Source: Actinomycetes bacterium (GTDB lineage: Bacteria > Actinomycetota > Acidimicrobiia > Acidimicrobiales > RAAP-2). From it: a stretch of 56,681 nucleotides of DNA. The notes beneath the pieces were generated by a model. It saw nothing but the letters and a program-made list of their open reading frames with translations, was not told the DNA's origin and did not search any database. This document shows, one piece after another, positions 37,731 through 45,538 of this stretch (position 1 is its first letter; every line of letters starts with the position of its first letter). The DNA lies in assembly GCA_021790675.1 (NCBI GenBank), contig JAJYGN010000080.1:1-56681 (forward strand), written 5' to 3'. Position numbers and translations under genes: made by a program.

Positions 37731-38516
37731 ATGGACTCTAAGACCCGTCGGGGGATCATCGCCGAACGCCTTCGCCGCGAGGGCGAGGCGTCGATCGCCG
37801 AGCTCGCGGTCCACTTCGGCACGTCGGAGATGACCATTCGCCGCGACCTCGACCTGCTCGAGATGGAGGGGTTGGCACGACGCGCGCGCGGCGGCGCGAT
37901 CTCGGTCCAGAGTCGATCCTTCGAGCCGCCAGTCCTCCAGCGCGCGGCGCACCAGGCGGAGGCTAAGCGACGCATCGGCGCAGCCGCGGCTGCGATGTTG
38001 CGCGAGAACGAGACCATCGTGCTCGACGTGGGAACCACCACCCACGAGATGGCCAAGGCGATCCCCGAGACCCTATCTGTAACCGCGATCACCAGTTCGC
38101 TGTTGATCGCCACCGAGCTGGCGAGTAAGCCTCTCGTGCGCACGATCGTCACGGGTGGCGTGGTGCGCCACGGCGAGATGAGTCTGGTGGGCTTGCGGGC
38201 TATCAACTCCTTTGCAGACTTGCACTGTGACGCCGTGTTCCTCGGCGTGGCTGGCGTCAGTGAGGACGCCGGGCTGACCGAGTACAACCTCGACGACGCC
38301 GACGTTAAGCGTGCGGCACTCGCTTCGGGGCGACGCAAGATCGTGCTGGCCGACGCGTCCAAGATTGGTCGCGTCGCCCTCGTGACCATCGAGCCGGTCA
38401 GTGCGATCGACGTCCTGATCACCAATGCTTCACCCGACAACGAGGTCATCCGTCGCCTGCGCGACCAGGACGTCGAAGTCATCCACGTAGAGCCCTTCGC
38501 AGAGGAGAACGAATAG
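37731..38516 (+). CDS. DeoR-family transcriptional regulator
   Basis: This 261-residue sugar-responsive repressor has the N-terminal winged helix RRGIIAERLRREGEASIAELAVHFGTSEMTIRRDLDLLEMEGLARRARGGA. The DeoR C-terminal sensor follows, with DVGTTTHEMAKAI, VTGGVVRHGEMSLVG and DASKIGRVAL, the loops that bind a sugar phosphate. It starts a unit with the BtpA, FGGY and SDR genes (its stop shares one base with the BtpA GTG). Two operator-like dyads lie in its 111-base leader. The ligand is unknown; a phosphorylated product of the FGGY kinase is likely. Confidence 0.93.
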   Translation: MDSKTRRGIIAERLRREGEASIAELAVHFGTSEMTIRRDLDLLEMEGLARRARGGAISVQSRSFEPPVLQRAAHQAEAKRRIGAAAAAMLRENETIVLDVGTTTHEMAKAIPETLSVTAITSSLLIATELASKPLVRTIVTGGVVRHGEMSLVGLRAINSFADLHCDAVFLGVAGVSEDAGLTEYNLDDADVKRAALASGRRKIVLADASKIGRVALVTIEPVSAIDVLITNASPDNEVIRRLRDQDVEVIHVEPFAEENE

Positions 38517-39319
38517 TGTCCCGGTTCCTCCAGTTATTTCCCAACGTCGCCAAGCCTCTCATCGCGATGGCTCACGTACCCCCGTTGCCGGGAACGCCAC
38601 TCTACGACGCCGCGGCCGGCGTCCAAGGCCTGATTGATCACGTCAAGCGTGACACCGCGGTCCTGCTCGAGGGAGGATTCGACGCCGTTCTCTTCTGCAA
38701 CGAGGGCGACCGGCCCTACCAGCTGCACGCGGGGCTCGAGGCTTCGGCGGTGATGACTCGCGTGGTCACCGAGTGCCGTCCGAGTGATCGTCCCTTCGGC
38801 GTGGACTTCCTTTGGGACGCGCAATGCGCGCTAGCGATCGGGGTCGCCACCGGAGCGGCGTTCATGCGCGAGGTCATCACCGGTTCCTGGGAGTCCGATA
38901 TGGGTGCCTGGAACCCGGACGCCGCGGCGCTACTGCGCAATCGGCACAACTTCGGCCGCGACGACCTGGCGATCTTCGCCAACGTGACGCCCGAGTTTGC
39001 CTCGAGCATCGGCGGACGTTCACCCGCGCAGATGGCGCGCTCGACCGTCGTTTCGAGTTTGGCCGACGCGATCCTCGTCTCTGGTCCGATGGCGGGTAGC
39101 GAGCCCGACGTCGGGACCGTCGCCGACGTGCGCGACGCGCTCGATCCGTCGATCCCCGTGTTGCTGAACACCGGGGCCAAGGCCGGCACCATTCAGAGTT
39201 ATCTCAAGCACGTCGATGGCTGCATCGTGGGCAGCGACCTCAAGCGCGACGGCTACACCTGGAACGAGGTCGATCCCGAACGCGTCAAGCGCTTCGTTGA
39301 CGCGGCACGAAGTGCCTGA
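38516..39319 (+). CDS. BtpA/SgcQ-family TIM-barrel protein
   Basis: This 267-residue protein matches the BtpA/SgcQ family: IAMAHVPPLPGTPLYD at the start, DAVLFCNEGDRPY, PFGVDFLWDAQCALAIGVATGAAFMREVITG, ANVTPEFASSIGGR, and TGAKAGTIQSYLKHVDGCIVGSDLKRDG at the phosphate-binding end. The family has an unsettled function. BtpA affects photosystem I in cyanobacteria, whereas SgcQ sits in an E. coli sugar-catabolic cluster. Here, between a DeoR regulator and an FGGY kinase, a phosphosugar lyase, isomerase or epimerase role is inferred. GTG 38516 overlaps the DeoR stop. Confidence 0.85.
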   Translation: MSRFLQLFPNVAKPLIAMAHVPPLPGTPLYDAAAGVQGLIDHVKRDTAVLLEGGFDAVLFCNEGDRPYQLHAGLEASAVMTRVVTECRPSDRPFGVDFLWDAQCALAIGVATGAAFMREVITGSWESDMGAWNPDAAALLRNRHNFGRDDLAIFANVTPEFASSIGGRSPAQMARSTVVSSLADAILVSGPMAGSEPDVGTVADVRDALDPSIPVLLNTGAKAGTIQSYLKHVDGCIVGSDLKRDGYTWNEVDPERVKRFVDAARSA

Positions 39320-40802
39320 CCCGACCCTCCTGCTCGGAGTCGATCTGGGCTCCTCGGGGGTGAAGGCAGTGTTGTTGGACCCGACCCGCGGGATCATCGC
39401 CTCGTCCTCGCGTGAAGTCACACTCTTCAGCGATCACGTCGGGTGGGCCGAGGCCGACCCGGACCAGTGGTGGCGAGCGATCTGTGAACTGGTGCCTGAG
39501 CTGTTAGCACGTGCTGTGGCGAGTGCGGGCGACGTGGCTGCGGTGGCGGTGTCCGGGATGGTGCCCGCAGTCCTCGTGACCGACGTGAACGGGCGGCCGC
39601 TGCGCCGGGCGATTCTCCAGAACGACGCGCGCGCGACGACCGAGATCGCCGAACTCCGCACGGCTCTCGCCGACGTCGACCTCTTGCACCTCACGGGATC
39701 GGTGCTCTCCCAGCAGTCGGTGGCCCCCACACTGCTGTGGCTCGCTCGCCACGAGCCCGACGTCTGGACCCGCACCGCCGTCGTCCAGGGCTCGTACGAC
39801 TGGCTCGCGCGCGCCCTCGGGGCCGAGGTGCACGTCGAGGAGAACTGGGCCCTCGAGAGCGGACTCTTCGGACTGGATTGTGAGCCGCTGTCAGTGGTCG
39901 TCGATGCGATATCCGCCGACGTGCCGACCCCGCCGCCGGTTCGCGCGCCGGGCGAGGCGGTGGGCATGGTGAGTATGCACGCCGCGCGCGAGACCGGTCT
40001 CGCTGCGGGAACCGTCATCATCGTCGGCGGGGCTGATCACGTCCTCTCAGCGTTTGGCGCGGGTCTCGTCGAGCCCGGCGACTGCCTGGTCAAGCTCGGC
40101 GGGGCCGGTGACATCCTCGCGGTCAGCGAGGATGTCTTCGTCGACGAGCGCCTCTACCTTGACAAGCATCCCCAGCCCGGGACCTGGCTGCCCAACGGCT
40201 GCATGGCGACAAGCGGGTCGCTGCTGCGCTGGGAGCAGTCGCTCCTCGGCGGTGTCAGCCTGGTGGACCTCGACTCCGAGGCCGACGTCAGCCGACCCGG
40301 AACGCTGTTGGCGTTGCCCTATTTCCTCGGCGAGAAGACGCCGCTGCACGACCCGGACCTGCGCGGGGCGATCCTCGGGTTGCATCTGGCTACTACGCGC
40401 GGCGACGTGCACCGGACCTTCCTCGAGGCGATCGCCTACGGCTTTCGACATCACTTTGACGTTTTCGCTGACGGTGGCCTCGCGATCGGGCGTACGTGGG
40501 TCACTAATGGGGGATCGCGTTCTCGGCTGTGGCGCCAGATTCTCGCCGACGTCTTGAATCGCGACCTGGTGTCGATAATCGACCACCCCGGAGCGTCATT
40601 CGGCGCCGCGGTCATCGCCGGTGTGGGCAGCGGCCTGATCGCCGACTGGAGTTACGTCGAGGGCGCCCTCGAGCCCGACGAGGTGATCTCGCCCGACCCC
40701 TCGCACGTCGCCCTCTACGAGGAGCGCTACCACCAGTTCCTGGAATTCACTGACGTGACCACGCCGTTGGCTCACGCCCTAGCAAGGAGACAAAATGGCT
40801 AA
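39312..40802 (+). CDS. FGGY-family carbohydrate kinase
   Basis: This 496-residue ATP-dependent sugar kinase related to xylulokinase has the N-terminal phosphate loop LLLGVDLGSSGVKAVLLD, the VGWAEADPDQWW motif, VIIVGGADHVLSAFGAG, the FLEAIAYGFRHHFDVF helix and the C-terminal TNGGSRSRLWRQILADVL adenosine motif. This suits phosphorylation of a ketopentose, ketohexose or polyol. GTG 39312 overlaps the BtpA stop by 8 bases; its stop overlaps the SDR start by 8. The substrate is probably the sugar whose phosphate is recognised by the DeoR protein. Confidence 0.92.
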   Translation: MPDPTLLLGVDLGSSGVKAVLLDPTRGIIASSSREVTLFSDHVGWAEADPDQWWRAICELVPELLARAVASAGDVAAVAVSGMVPAVLVTDVNGRPLRRAILQNDARATTEIAELRTALADVDLLHLTGSVLSQQSVAPTLLWLARHEPDVWTRTAVVQGSYDWLARALGAEVHVEENWALESGLFGLDCEPLSVVVDAISADVPTPPPVRAPGEAVGMVSMHAARETGLAAGTVIIVGGADHVLSAFGAGLVEPGDCLVKLGGAGDILAVSEDVFVDERLYLDKHPQPGTWLPNGCMATSGSLLRWEQSLLGGVSLVDLDSEADVSRPGTLLALPYFLGEKTPLHDPDLRGAILGLHLATTRGDVHRTFLEAIAYGFRHHFDVFADGGLAIGRTWVTNGGSRSRLWRQILADVLNRDLVSIIDHPGASFGAAVIAGVGSGLIADWSYVEGALEPDEVISPDPSHVALYEERYHQFLEFTDVTTPLAHALARRQNG

Positions 40803-41556
40803 TCCGACCGCGGTCGTGACGGGCGCCGGCAGCGGCATCGGCGCGGCCATCGCGCGCGAGCTCGCGCGCCGTGGGCACTACGTCGTCGCCACCGACGTCA
40901 ACCTCGACGCGGCTGTGGCCGTGGCCGCGTCGATCGGCGGCCGCGCTCTGAGCCTTGACGTCACCGACCCGGTGGCGTGCGAGGCCGTGGCTGGGGAGGT
41001 CGCCAACGAGCATGGGTCGATCGACGTGTGGATCTCCAACGCCGGGATCTCCAAGATGCAGGGCTTCCTCGAAGTGTCGCCCGCGGACCTCGTTCGCACC
41101 TTTGAAGTGAACACCTATGGCGTCTTCTACGCCGGCCAGTCGGCCGCGCGCGAGATGATCGCGCGCGGGACCCGCGGCTGCATCGTCAATACGGCCTCCA
41201 TGGCCGCCAAACAGGGCCGGGTGCCGTTCCTCTCTGACTACGTGGCGAGCAAGTTCGCGGTGCTCGGGCTCACTCAGGCGATGGCTTACGAGCTCGCCCC
41301 CCACGGCATCAGGGTCAATAGCGTGTCGCCGGGATTCGTGGCGACCCCTATGCAGGAACGCGAGCTCGAGTGGGAGGCGGCGCTGCGCGGCACCGATGCC
41401 GCCGCGGTGCGGTCGATGTGGATCAACGACACGCCCCTCGGTCGGCTCGAGACGCCCGAGGACGTCGCCAAGGTCGTCGCCTTCCTCGTCTCCGAGGACG
41501 CCGCGTTCATCACCGGCGAGTCGATTTCGGTCAACGGCGGCGCGTTCATGGACTAG
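40795..41556 (+). CDS. Short-chain dehydrogenase/reductase
   Basis: This 253-residue Rossmann NAD(P)-dependent oxidoreductase has the TGAGSGIG cofactor loop, the ATDVNLDAAVA segment whose Asp suggests NAD preference, ISNAGIS (NAG motif), the catalytic Ser of NTASMAA, the YVASK Tyr-Lys pair, and SVNGGAFMD at the C-terminus. A typical polyol or sugar dehydrogenase. A strong AAGGAG site precedes ATG 40795 inside the FGGY gene. It ends the DeoR unit and is convergent with the zinc dehydrogenase, with no bases between stops. Confidence 0.92.
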   Translation: MANPTAVVTGAGSGIGAAIARELARRGHYVVATDVNLDAAVAVAASIGGRALSLDVTDPVACEAVAGEVANEHGSIDVWISNAGISKMQGFLEVSPADLVRTFEVNTYGVFYAGQSAAREMIARGTRGCIVNTASMAAKQGRVPFLSDYVASKFAVLGLTQAMAYELAPHGIRVNSVSPGFVATPMQERELEWEAALRGTDAAAVRSMWINDTPLGRLETPEDVAKVVAFLVSEDAAFITGESISVNGGAFMD

Positions 41557-42552
41557 TTAGTCGCGAACGCGCACCACGACCTTGCCGCGCGGCTCAGCCT
41601 CGCCCAGTGGCCCGCGCAGGGCGCGCACCGCGTCGTCCGCATCATCGAGGGAGAAGCGATGCGTGATGAGAAACCCGGGGGAGAGTTCGCCCCGATTGAC
41701 CAGTTCGACGACGGCTGCCCATGCGGCGCGCGTGTAGGAGAAGCTGCCTTGGAGGATGATGTCGTTGTTCACGAGGTGATCGGGGGCCAGTGGCACGGTC
41801 GTGCCGTGGGCGGGCAGGCCCAGGAGGATCACCTGGGCGCCGCGCGCGGCGAGGGAGAGTGCGTCGCTGACCGCGGTGGCGACACCGGCTGCCTCGATTA
41901 CTAGATCGAAGGTCTCCGGTGGGGGAGTGATCAGAAAGTCGTCGGCCCCGGCGCGCAGCGCAAGGTCGCGTTGGGCGCCCCGTCGGCCCACGACGACGAC
42001 GCGAGAGGGCGCGAATCGCCGCACCAGGTGCGCGGTCAGCAACGCCACGGTGCCGTCGCCGACTACCGCCACGCGGGCGCCGTCGGGAATCGCGAGGCGC
42101 GTCAGTGCCCGCCAGACGACGGCCATGGGCTCGACGAGCACGGCGTCGTCGTTGCTGACGTGCTCGGCGAGAACGTGGACGGCGCATGCGGGTACTTTTA
42201 CGAGGTCGGCCAACGCGCCGGGGCGGGTGAAGCCGATCTCGTCGTAGACCACGCAACGATTCGTGTCGCCGCGCCGGCACTCGGGGCACCGGCCGCACGT
42301 GAGGACGCCCTCGACGACCACGTGAGTGCCGGTCGGACCGAGGGCGTGACCTTCGCGGAGTCGTCCGACCCACTCGTGGCCGATGACGAGGGGGTGGCGC
42401 ACGTACGCCGGGTCGATGGTGTGATCAATGATCTCGAGGTCAGTGCCGCACACACCCACCAGGAGCGGTTCGACGAGGATCTCGCCGGCCGCGGCCGTCG
42501 GCTCGGGCCAGTCGCGGACCCCGGCGTCGTGGTCGACGACGAAGGCCCTCAT
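41557..42552 (-). CDS. Zinc-dependent alcohol (polyol/sugar) dehydrogenase
   Basis: This 331-residue medium-chain dehydrogenase has the catalytic-zinc Cys in VGVCGTDLEI, GHEWVG, the structural-zinc motif CGRCPECRRGDTNRC (about residues 86-100) and the Rossmann loop VAVVGDGTVALLTAH. It resembles glucose dehydrogenase/sorbitol dehydrogenase-type MDRs that oxidise an aldose C1 or polyol. Its ATG overlaps the IclR stop, so both are co-transcribed leftward from the 43347-43438 spacer, divergent from the M24-like operon. It could supply the sugar-to-lactone step before the SMP-30 enzyme. Confidence 0.9.
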   Translation of the reverse strand: MRAFVVDHDAGVRDWPEPTAAAGEILVEPLLVGVCGTDLEIIDHTIDPAYVRHPLVIGHEWVGRLREGHALGPTGTHVVVEGVLTCGRCPECRRGDTNRCVVYDEIGFTRPGALADLVKVPACAVHVLAEHVSNDDAVLVEPMAVVWRALTRLAIPDGARVAVVGDGTVALLTAHLVRRFAPSRVVVVGRRGAQRDLALRAGADDFLITPPPETFDLVIEAAGVATAVSDALSLAARGAQVILLGLPAHGTTVPLAPDHLVNNDIILQGSFSYTRAAWAAVVELVNRGELSPGFLITHRFSLDDADDAVRALRGPLGEAEPRGKVVVRVRD

Positions 42553-43346
42553 CGCGCCGCTCCGCGCAGTAGTGAGGTGAGGCGGTTGGCGTGTTCACGG
42601 ACGATCGTGCCCAGGCGTTGGACGTCGTGCAAAGAGACGTCCACCTTGAGACCCGTGACGCTGAGGGCGCCCACCACGTGGCCCTGATGATCGAAGATCG
42701 CCGAGCCCACACAGAACACTCCCTCGGCCTCCTCCTCGTCGTCGACGGCGAAACCGATGGTGCGCACCCGCGTCAGCTCGGCGCGTAGGTCGTCGGGGTT
42801 CGTGACGGTGTTGGCCGTGTAGCGGGGCATGCCCGACTCCGCCAGGATGTCGGCGACTTCGTCGTCGGGCAGGTTGGCGAGGATGGCCTTGCCGGCTGCC
42901 GTTGCGTGGGGCTGCTCGCGCTGACCGAGTGGAGCGTGAAAGCGCACTGAGCCCGAGCCGTCGATGCGCTCGACGAACACGGGAAAGCCGTTCTGGTTCA
43001 TCGCCAGTCGGACGGTCATCCCGGTTGTGGAGGCGAGGTCACGTAGCACGGGCAGCCCCACCTCGGCGATCGAGGTCTGTTGGCCGACGAGGTCGCCGAG
43101 GCGCAGCAGTGTCAGGCCCAACACGTAGCGCGGGCCGGGGTCGACCGAGCGCAGGTAGCCCGACGCCGTGAGGGTTCGCGCCAGGGCGAGCGCGGTGCTC
43201 TTGGCGACGCCCAGTCGCTCGGCCATCTCCGTGACGTTCATTCCGCTCGGTCCCGAGTCGGCGATCATGTCGATGATGGCGAGGGCGCGGGCGACGGACT
43301 GCACTTGGTAGCGCTCGGCCTGCGGAGGGGTGGCAAGTTTCGGCAT
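42549..43346 (-). CDS. IclR-family transcriptional regulator
   Basis: This 265-residue regulator has an N-terminal winged helix (SVARALAIIDMIADSGPSGMNVTEMAERLGVAKSTALALARTLTASGYL) and a GAF-like IclR effector domain from about residue 90. The effector domain has the GMTVRLAMNQNGFPVFVERIDG and PLGQREQPHATAAGKAILA segments. It is divergent from the M24-like/IlvD/ABC operon and is the obvious local regulator of sugar-acid catabolism. The 92-base spacer contains an inverted repeat close to the start codon. Confidence 0.92.
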   Translation of the reverse strand: MPKLATPPQAERYQVQSVARALAIIDMIADSGPSGMNVTEMAERLGVAKSTALALARTLTASGYLRSVDPGPRYVLGLTLLRLGDLVGQQTSIAEVGLPVLRDLASTTGMTVRLAMNQNGFPVFVERIDGSGSVRFHAPLGQREQPHATAAGKAILANLPDDEVADILAESGMPRYTANTVTNPDDLRAELTRVRTIGFAVDDEEEAEGVFCVGSAIFDHQGHVVGALSVTGLKVDVSLHDVQRLGTIVREHANRLTSLLRGAAR

Positions 43347-43350
43347 TACG

Positions 43351-43385
43351 CAACACTATACAGTAATTCCGATGAATCTGTGTTG
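43351..43385. promoter_or_regulatory. Inverted repeat beside the iclR start
   Basis: CAACAC (43351-43356) and GTGTTG (43380-43385) are perfect inverted arms separated by 23 bases; ACAG and CTGTG near the inner edges add further symmetry. The position, five bases upstream of the IclR ATG in the divergent spacer, is suitable for autoregulation by IclR. Spacing is wide, so confidence is low. Confidence 0.35.
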
Positions 43386-43391
43386 ACTGAC

Positions 43392-43420
43392 TTGACGCTC
43401 CTGTTGTTTCATGGTTTTAT
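43392..43420 (+). promoter_or_regulatory. Candidate promoter of the M24-like/sugar-acid operon
   Basis: TTGACG (43392-43397) and TTTTAT (43415-43420) are separated by 17 bases, close to sigma-70-type consensus. Transcription would begin about ten bases before ATG 43439, giving a nearly leaderless message, in agreement with the lack of a ribosome-binding site there. Confidence 0.4.
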
Positions 43421-43438
43421 GGTGTCATTCCTACCGAC

Positions 43439-44584
43439 ATGAGTTTTGTATTACCGAACAGACGGTCACGCATCGGTGACCGGGCCGCCACGGCACGTCT
43501 CCGGGCGAGCGAATTGATCGAGCGGCGCACGGCACGCGGACTCCTGCTGACGCGACCCGGTGGCGTCAACTGGCGCACCGGAGGTCTCTCGGACCCGATC
43601 GATCTCGCGGCCGCGAGTGATCCCGTCTGGACGCTTGACACACCATCGGGTGCTGCACTCATCACCAGCGAGATCGAGGCGCCGCGCCTGGAGCGCGACT
43701 TTCGTGTCGCCGAGCTCGGATGGGAGCTGGTGGCGGTGCCCTGGTACGACCACGCGGCACCCGCGCGTGCCGCGAGTGAGTTCGCCGGCTGTGCGGTCGC
43801 GGATCTTCTCTGTGATGACGTGACGCTCGGGCGTGCTGCACTTGACGACGTCGTCGCGGCACGACTGGTCCTTAGCGACGGCGAGTGCGCCGACCTGGTT
43901 GAGTTGGGAGACCTCGTGGGTCGCGCCTTGGCCGAGGGCGTGGAGGCGTGGACCCCGGGCGCGACGACGGACTACGACGTGGCAGCGGTTGTTTCGGCGG
44001 CCCTTGCACGCGAGGGAGCGGCGGCGGTGTGTCTGATCGTCGGGGGCGACGAGCGACTGCGCCAGGTGCGCCACCCGCTCGCCGTGGGCGAGGTCGTGCG
44101 CGAGGCGTTGATGGTCGTGGTCGTAGCCCGCCGTGCCGGCCTGCACGCGGCCGCGACGCGCCTCGCCGTAACGCACGCGGACGATGAAATCGTCGATCTC
44201 TCTCGCCAACTCGACGCGGTCGACGAGGCGGTGCTCGCCGCGTCGCTACCTGGCGGGACGTGGGGCGAGACTATCGATGCGCTCGCGCGGGCCTACGAAA
44301 GCATCGGGAAGCCCGGCGCCTGGCGCGAGCACTTCCAGGGTGGGCCGATCGGTTTCGAGCAGCGCGAGTTCGAGCTCGCTCCGGGCCAGCACGACGACCC
44401 CTTCTGGCACGTCGTGCGACGAGCGGGCACCGCGGTGGCGTGGAACCCGAGCCTCGCGGGCGGAGCGAAGATCGAAGACACTTACGTGGTGGGCGAAACG
44501 GCGGTCGAGCTCGTGACGCCGAGCCCCTCGTGGCCGATGAGCGCTACGGGCCGCAACACGGTACTCGTGAAGTCGCAGCGGTGA
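43439..44584 (+). CDS. M24 (creatinase/prolidase-fold) protein with degenerate metal site
   Basis: This 381-residue protein has the two-part layout of Xaa-Pro peptidases/creatinase. An N-terminal creatinase-like domain (about 15-135) is followed by a pita-bread domain with VDLSRQLDAVDEAVLA and a final KIEDTYVVGETAVELVT. The metal ligands of true M24 peptidases are mostly missing. The VxIDxG...GYxxD region reads LMVVVVARRAGLHAAATRL (about 224-242), the GHGIG loop reads EHFQGGPIG (297-305) and the EPG loop reads WNPSLAGG; only Glu346 remains. It is probably not a metallopeptidase; creatinase itself uses this fold without metal. As first gene of a sugar-acid operon, an unusual catabolic or regulatory role is possible. 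Confidence 0.7.
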   Translation: MSFVLPNRRSRIGDRAATARLRASELIERRTARGLLLTRPGGVNWRTGGLSDPIDLAAASDPVWTLDTPSGAALITSEIEAPRLERDFRVAELGWELVAVPWYDHAAPARAASEFAGCAVADLLCDDVTLGRAALDDVVAARLVLSDGECADLVELGDLVGRALAEGVEAWTPGATTDYDVAAVVSAALAREGAAAVCLIVGGDERLRQVRHPLAVGEVVREALMVVVVARRAGLHAAATRLAVTHADDEIVDLSRQLDAVDEAVLAASLPGGTWGETIDALARAYESIGKPGAWREHFQGGPIGFEQREFELAPGQHDDPFWHVVRRAGTAVAWNPSLAGGAKIEDTYVVGETAVELVTPSPSWPMSATGRNTVLVKSQR

Positions 44585-44596
44585 GAAAGGAAGACG

Positions 44597-45538
44597 ATGT
44601 CCTACGGTGAGGGAAGCCCGAGAGGTGCCGCCGCCATGCGCCGTCACGTCGGCGAGATGGTTGACGGCGCTCCACATAGTGCGGCGCGATTCGCTGACGG
44701 CGCCCACTTTCGCATTGAGATCCCGAGCGTGGAGAACCCGACGGCCCTTCGTGCGGTGGTCGAGGAGGCGCACGTTCGTAATGTCACGGTGCACCGCACG
44801 TCCCAGGGAAGCGGAGCGATGCTGCTCACCCGCGACGAGTTGCGTGAGATGGCCCGAATCGGGGCCGACGAGGGACTCGAGGTCAACCTCTTCGTCGGAC
44901 CGCGCGAAGAGTTTGGCATCGGTGGCGCGGTGCGCTCGCCCGACGGGCTGCTCCTGTCGGGCCGGCTGCGCGGATCGCACCAGTTGCGCTACGCCATCGA
45001 AGACGTTGAGCGCGCGGTCGAATCGGGAATCCGGGGCTTTCTCATCGCCGACACCGGCCTGATGGAGATCCTCACTGCGATGCAGCGTGAGGGCGAACTG
45101 CCGCGCTCGATCGTCTGGAAGATCTCGGCAGTCCTCGCTCCGTCGAACCCGATCGCCTTTCGTCAACTCGTTGAGGTCGGCGGTACGACGGTGAATGTGC
45201 CCAGTGACATGAATCTGCACGAGCTCGCCGAGCTGCGCGCACTCTCGGATGCGCCGATCGACCTCTACCTCGAAGCGCCTGACTCCCTCGGCGGCGTGGT
45301 GCGCGGTCACGAGTTGGCCGAGATCGCCCTTGTCGCGGCGCCCCTCTACGCCAAGTTCGGCCTGCGCAACGCGCGCGCTGTTTATCCCGCCGGCGGGCAT
45401 CTCGACGACGCCGTCGTGGGAAACGTGCGCGAGAAGGTCCGCCGTGCGCAGCTCGCCCTCGAATGGCTGGACGCCTCGGGAGTGGATCTCGTCATGTCCA
45501 AGCTTGGCGCCGAGGGCATCGGAGTTCCCGAGCCGTGA
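44597..45538 (+). CDS. TIM-barrel-like protein, distant U32-peptidase resemblance
   Basis: I recognise this 313-residue protein only loosely. The pattern of alternating short hydrophobic strands and helices (ALRAVVEEAHVRNVTVHRTSQGSGAML, MARIGADEGLEVNLFVGPR, SGIRGFLIADTGLMEIL, GTTVNVPSDMNLHELAELRAL and IDLYLEAPDSLGG) suggests an eight-fold beta/alpha barrel, and some segments recall U32-family proteins. The start MSYGEGSPRGAAAMRRHV is Gly/Arg-rich. No U32 Cys cluster or other catalytic signature is visible. AAAGGAAG precedes ATG 44597, and the stop overlaps the IlvD-type GTG, so it is coupled to the dehydratase and may act on the same sugar-acid intermediates. Confidence 0.5.
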   Translation: MSYGEGSPRGAAAMRRHVGEMVDGAPHSAARFADGAHFRIEIPSVENPTALRAVVEEAHVRNVTVHRTSQGSGAMLLTRDELREMARIGADEGLEVNLFVGPREEFGIGGAVRSPDGLLLSGRLRGSHQLRYAIEDVERAVESGIRGFLIADTGLMEILTAMQREGELPRSIVWKISAVLAPSNPIAFRQLVEVGGTTVNVPSDMNLHELAELRALSDAPIDLYLEAPDSLGGVVRGHELAEIALVAAPLYAKFGLRNARAVYPAGGHLDDAVVGNVREKVRRAQLALEWLDASGVDLVMSKLGAEGIGVPEP

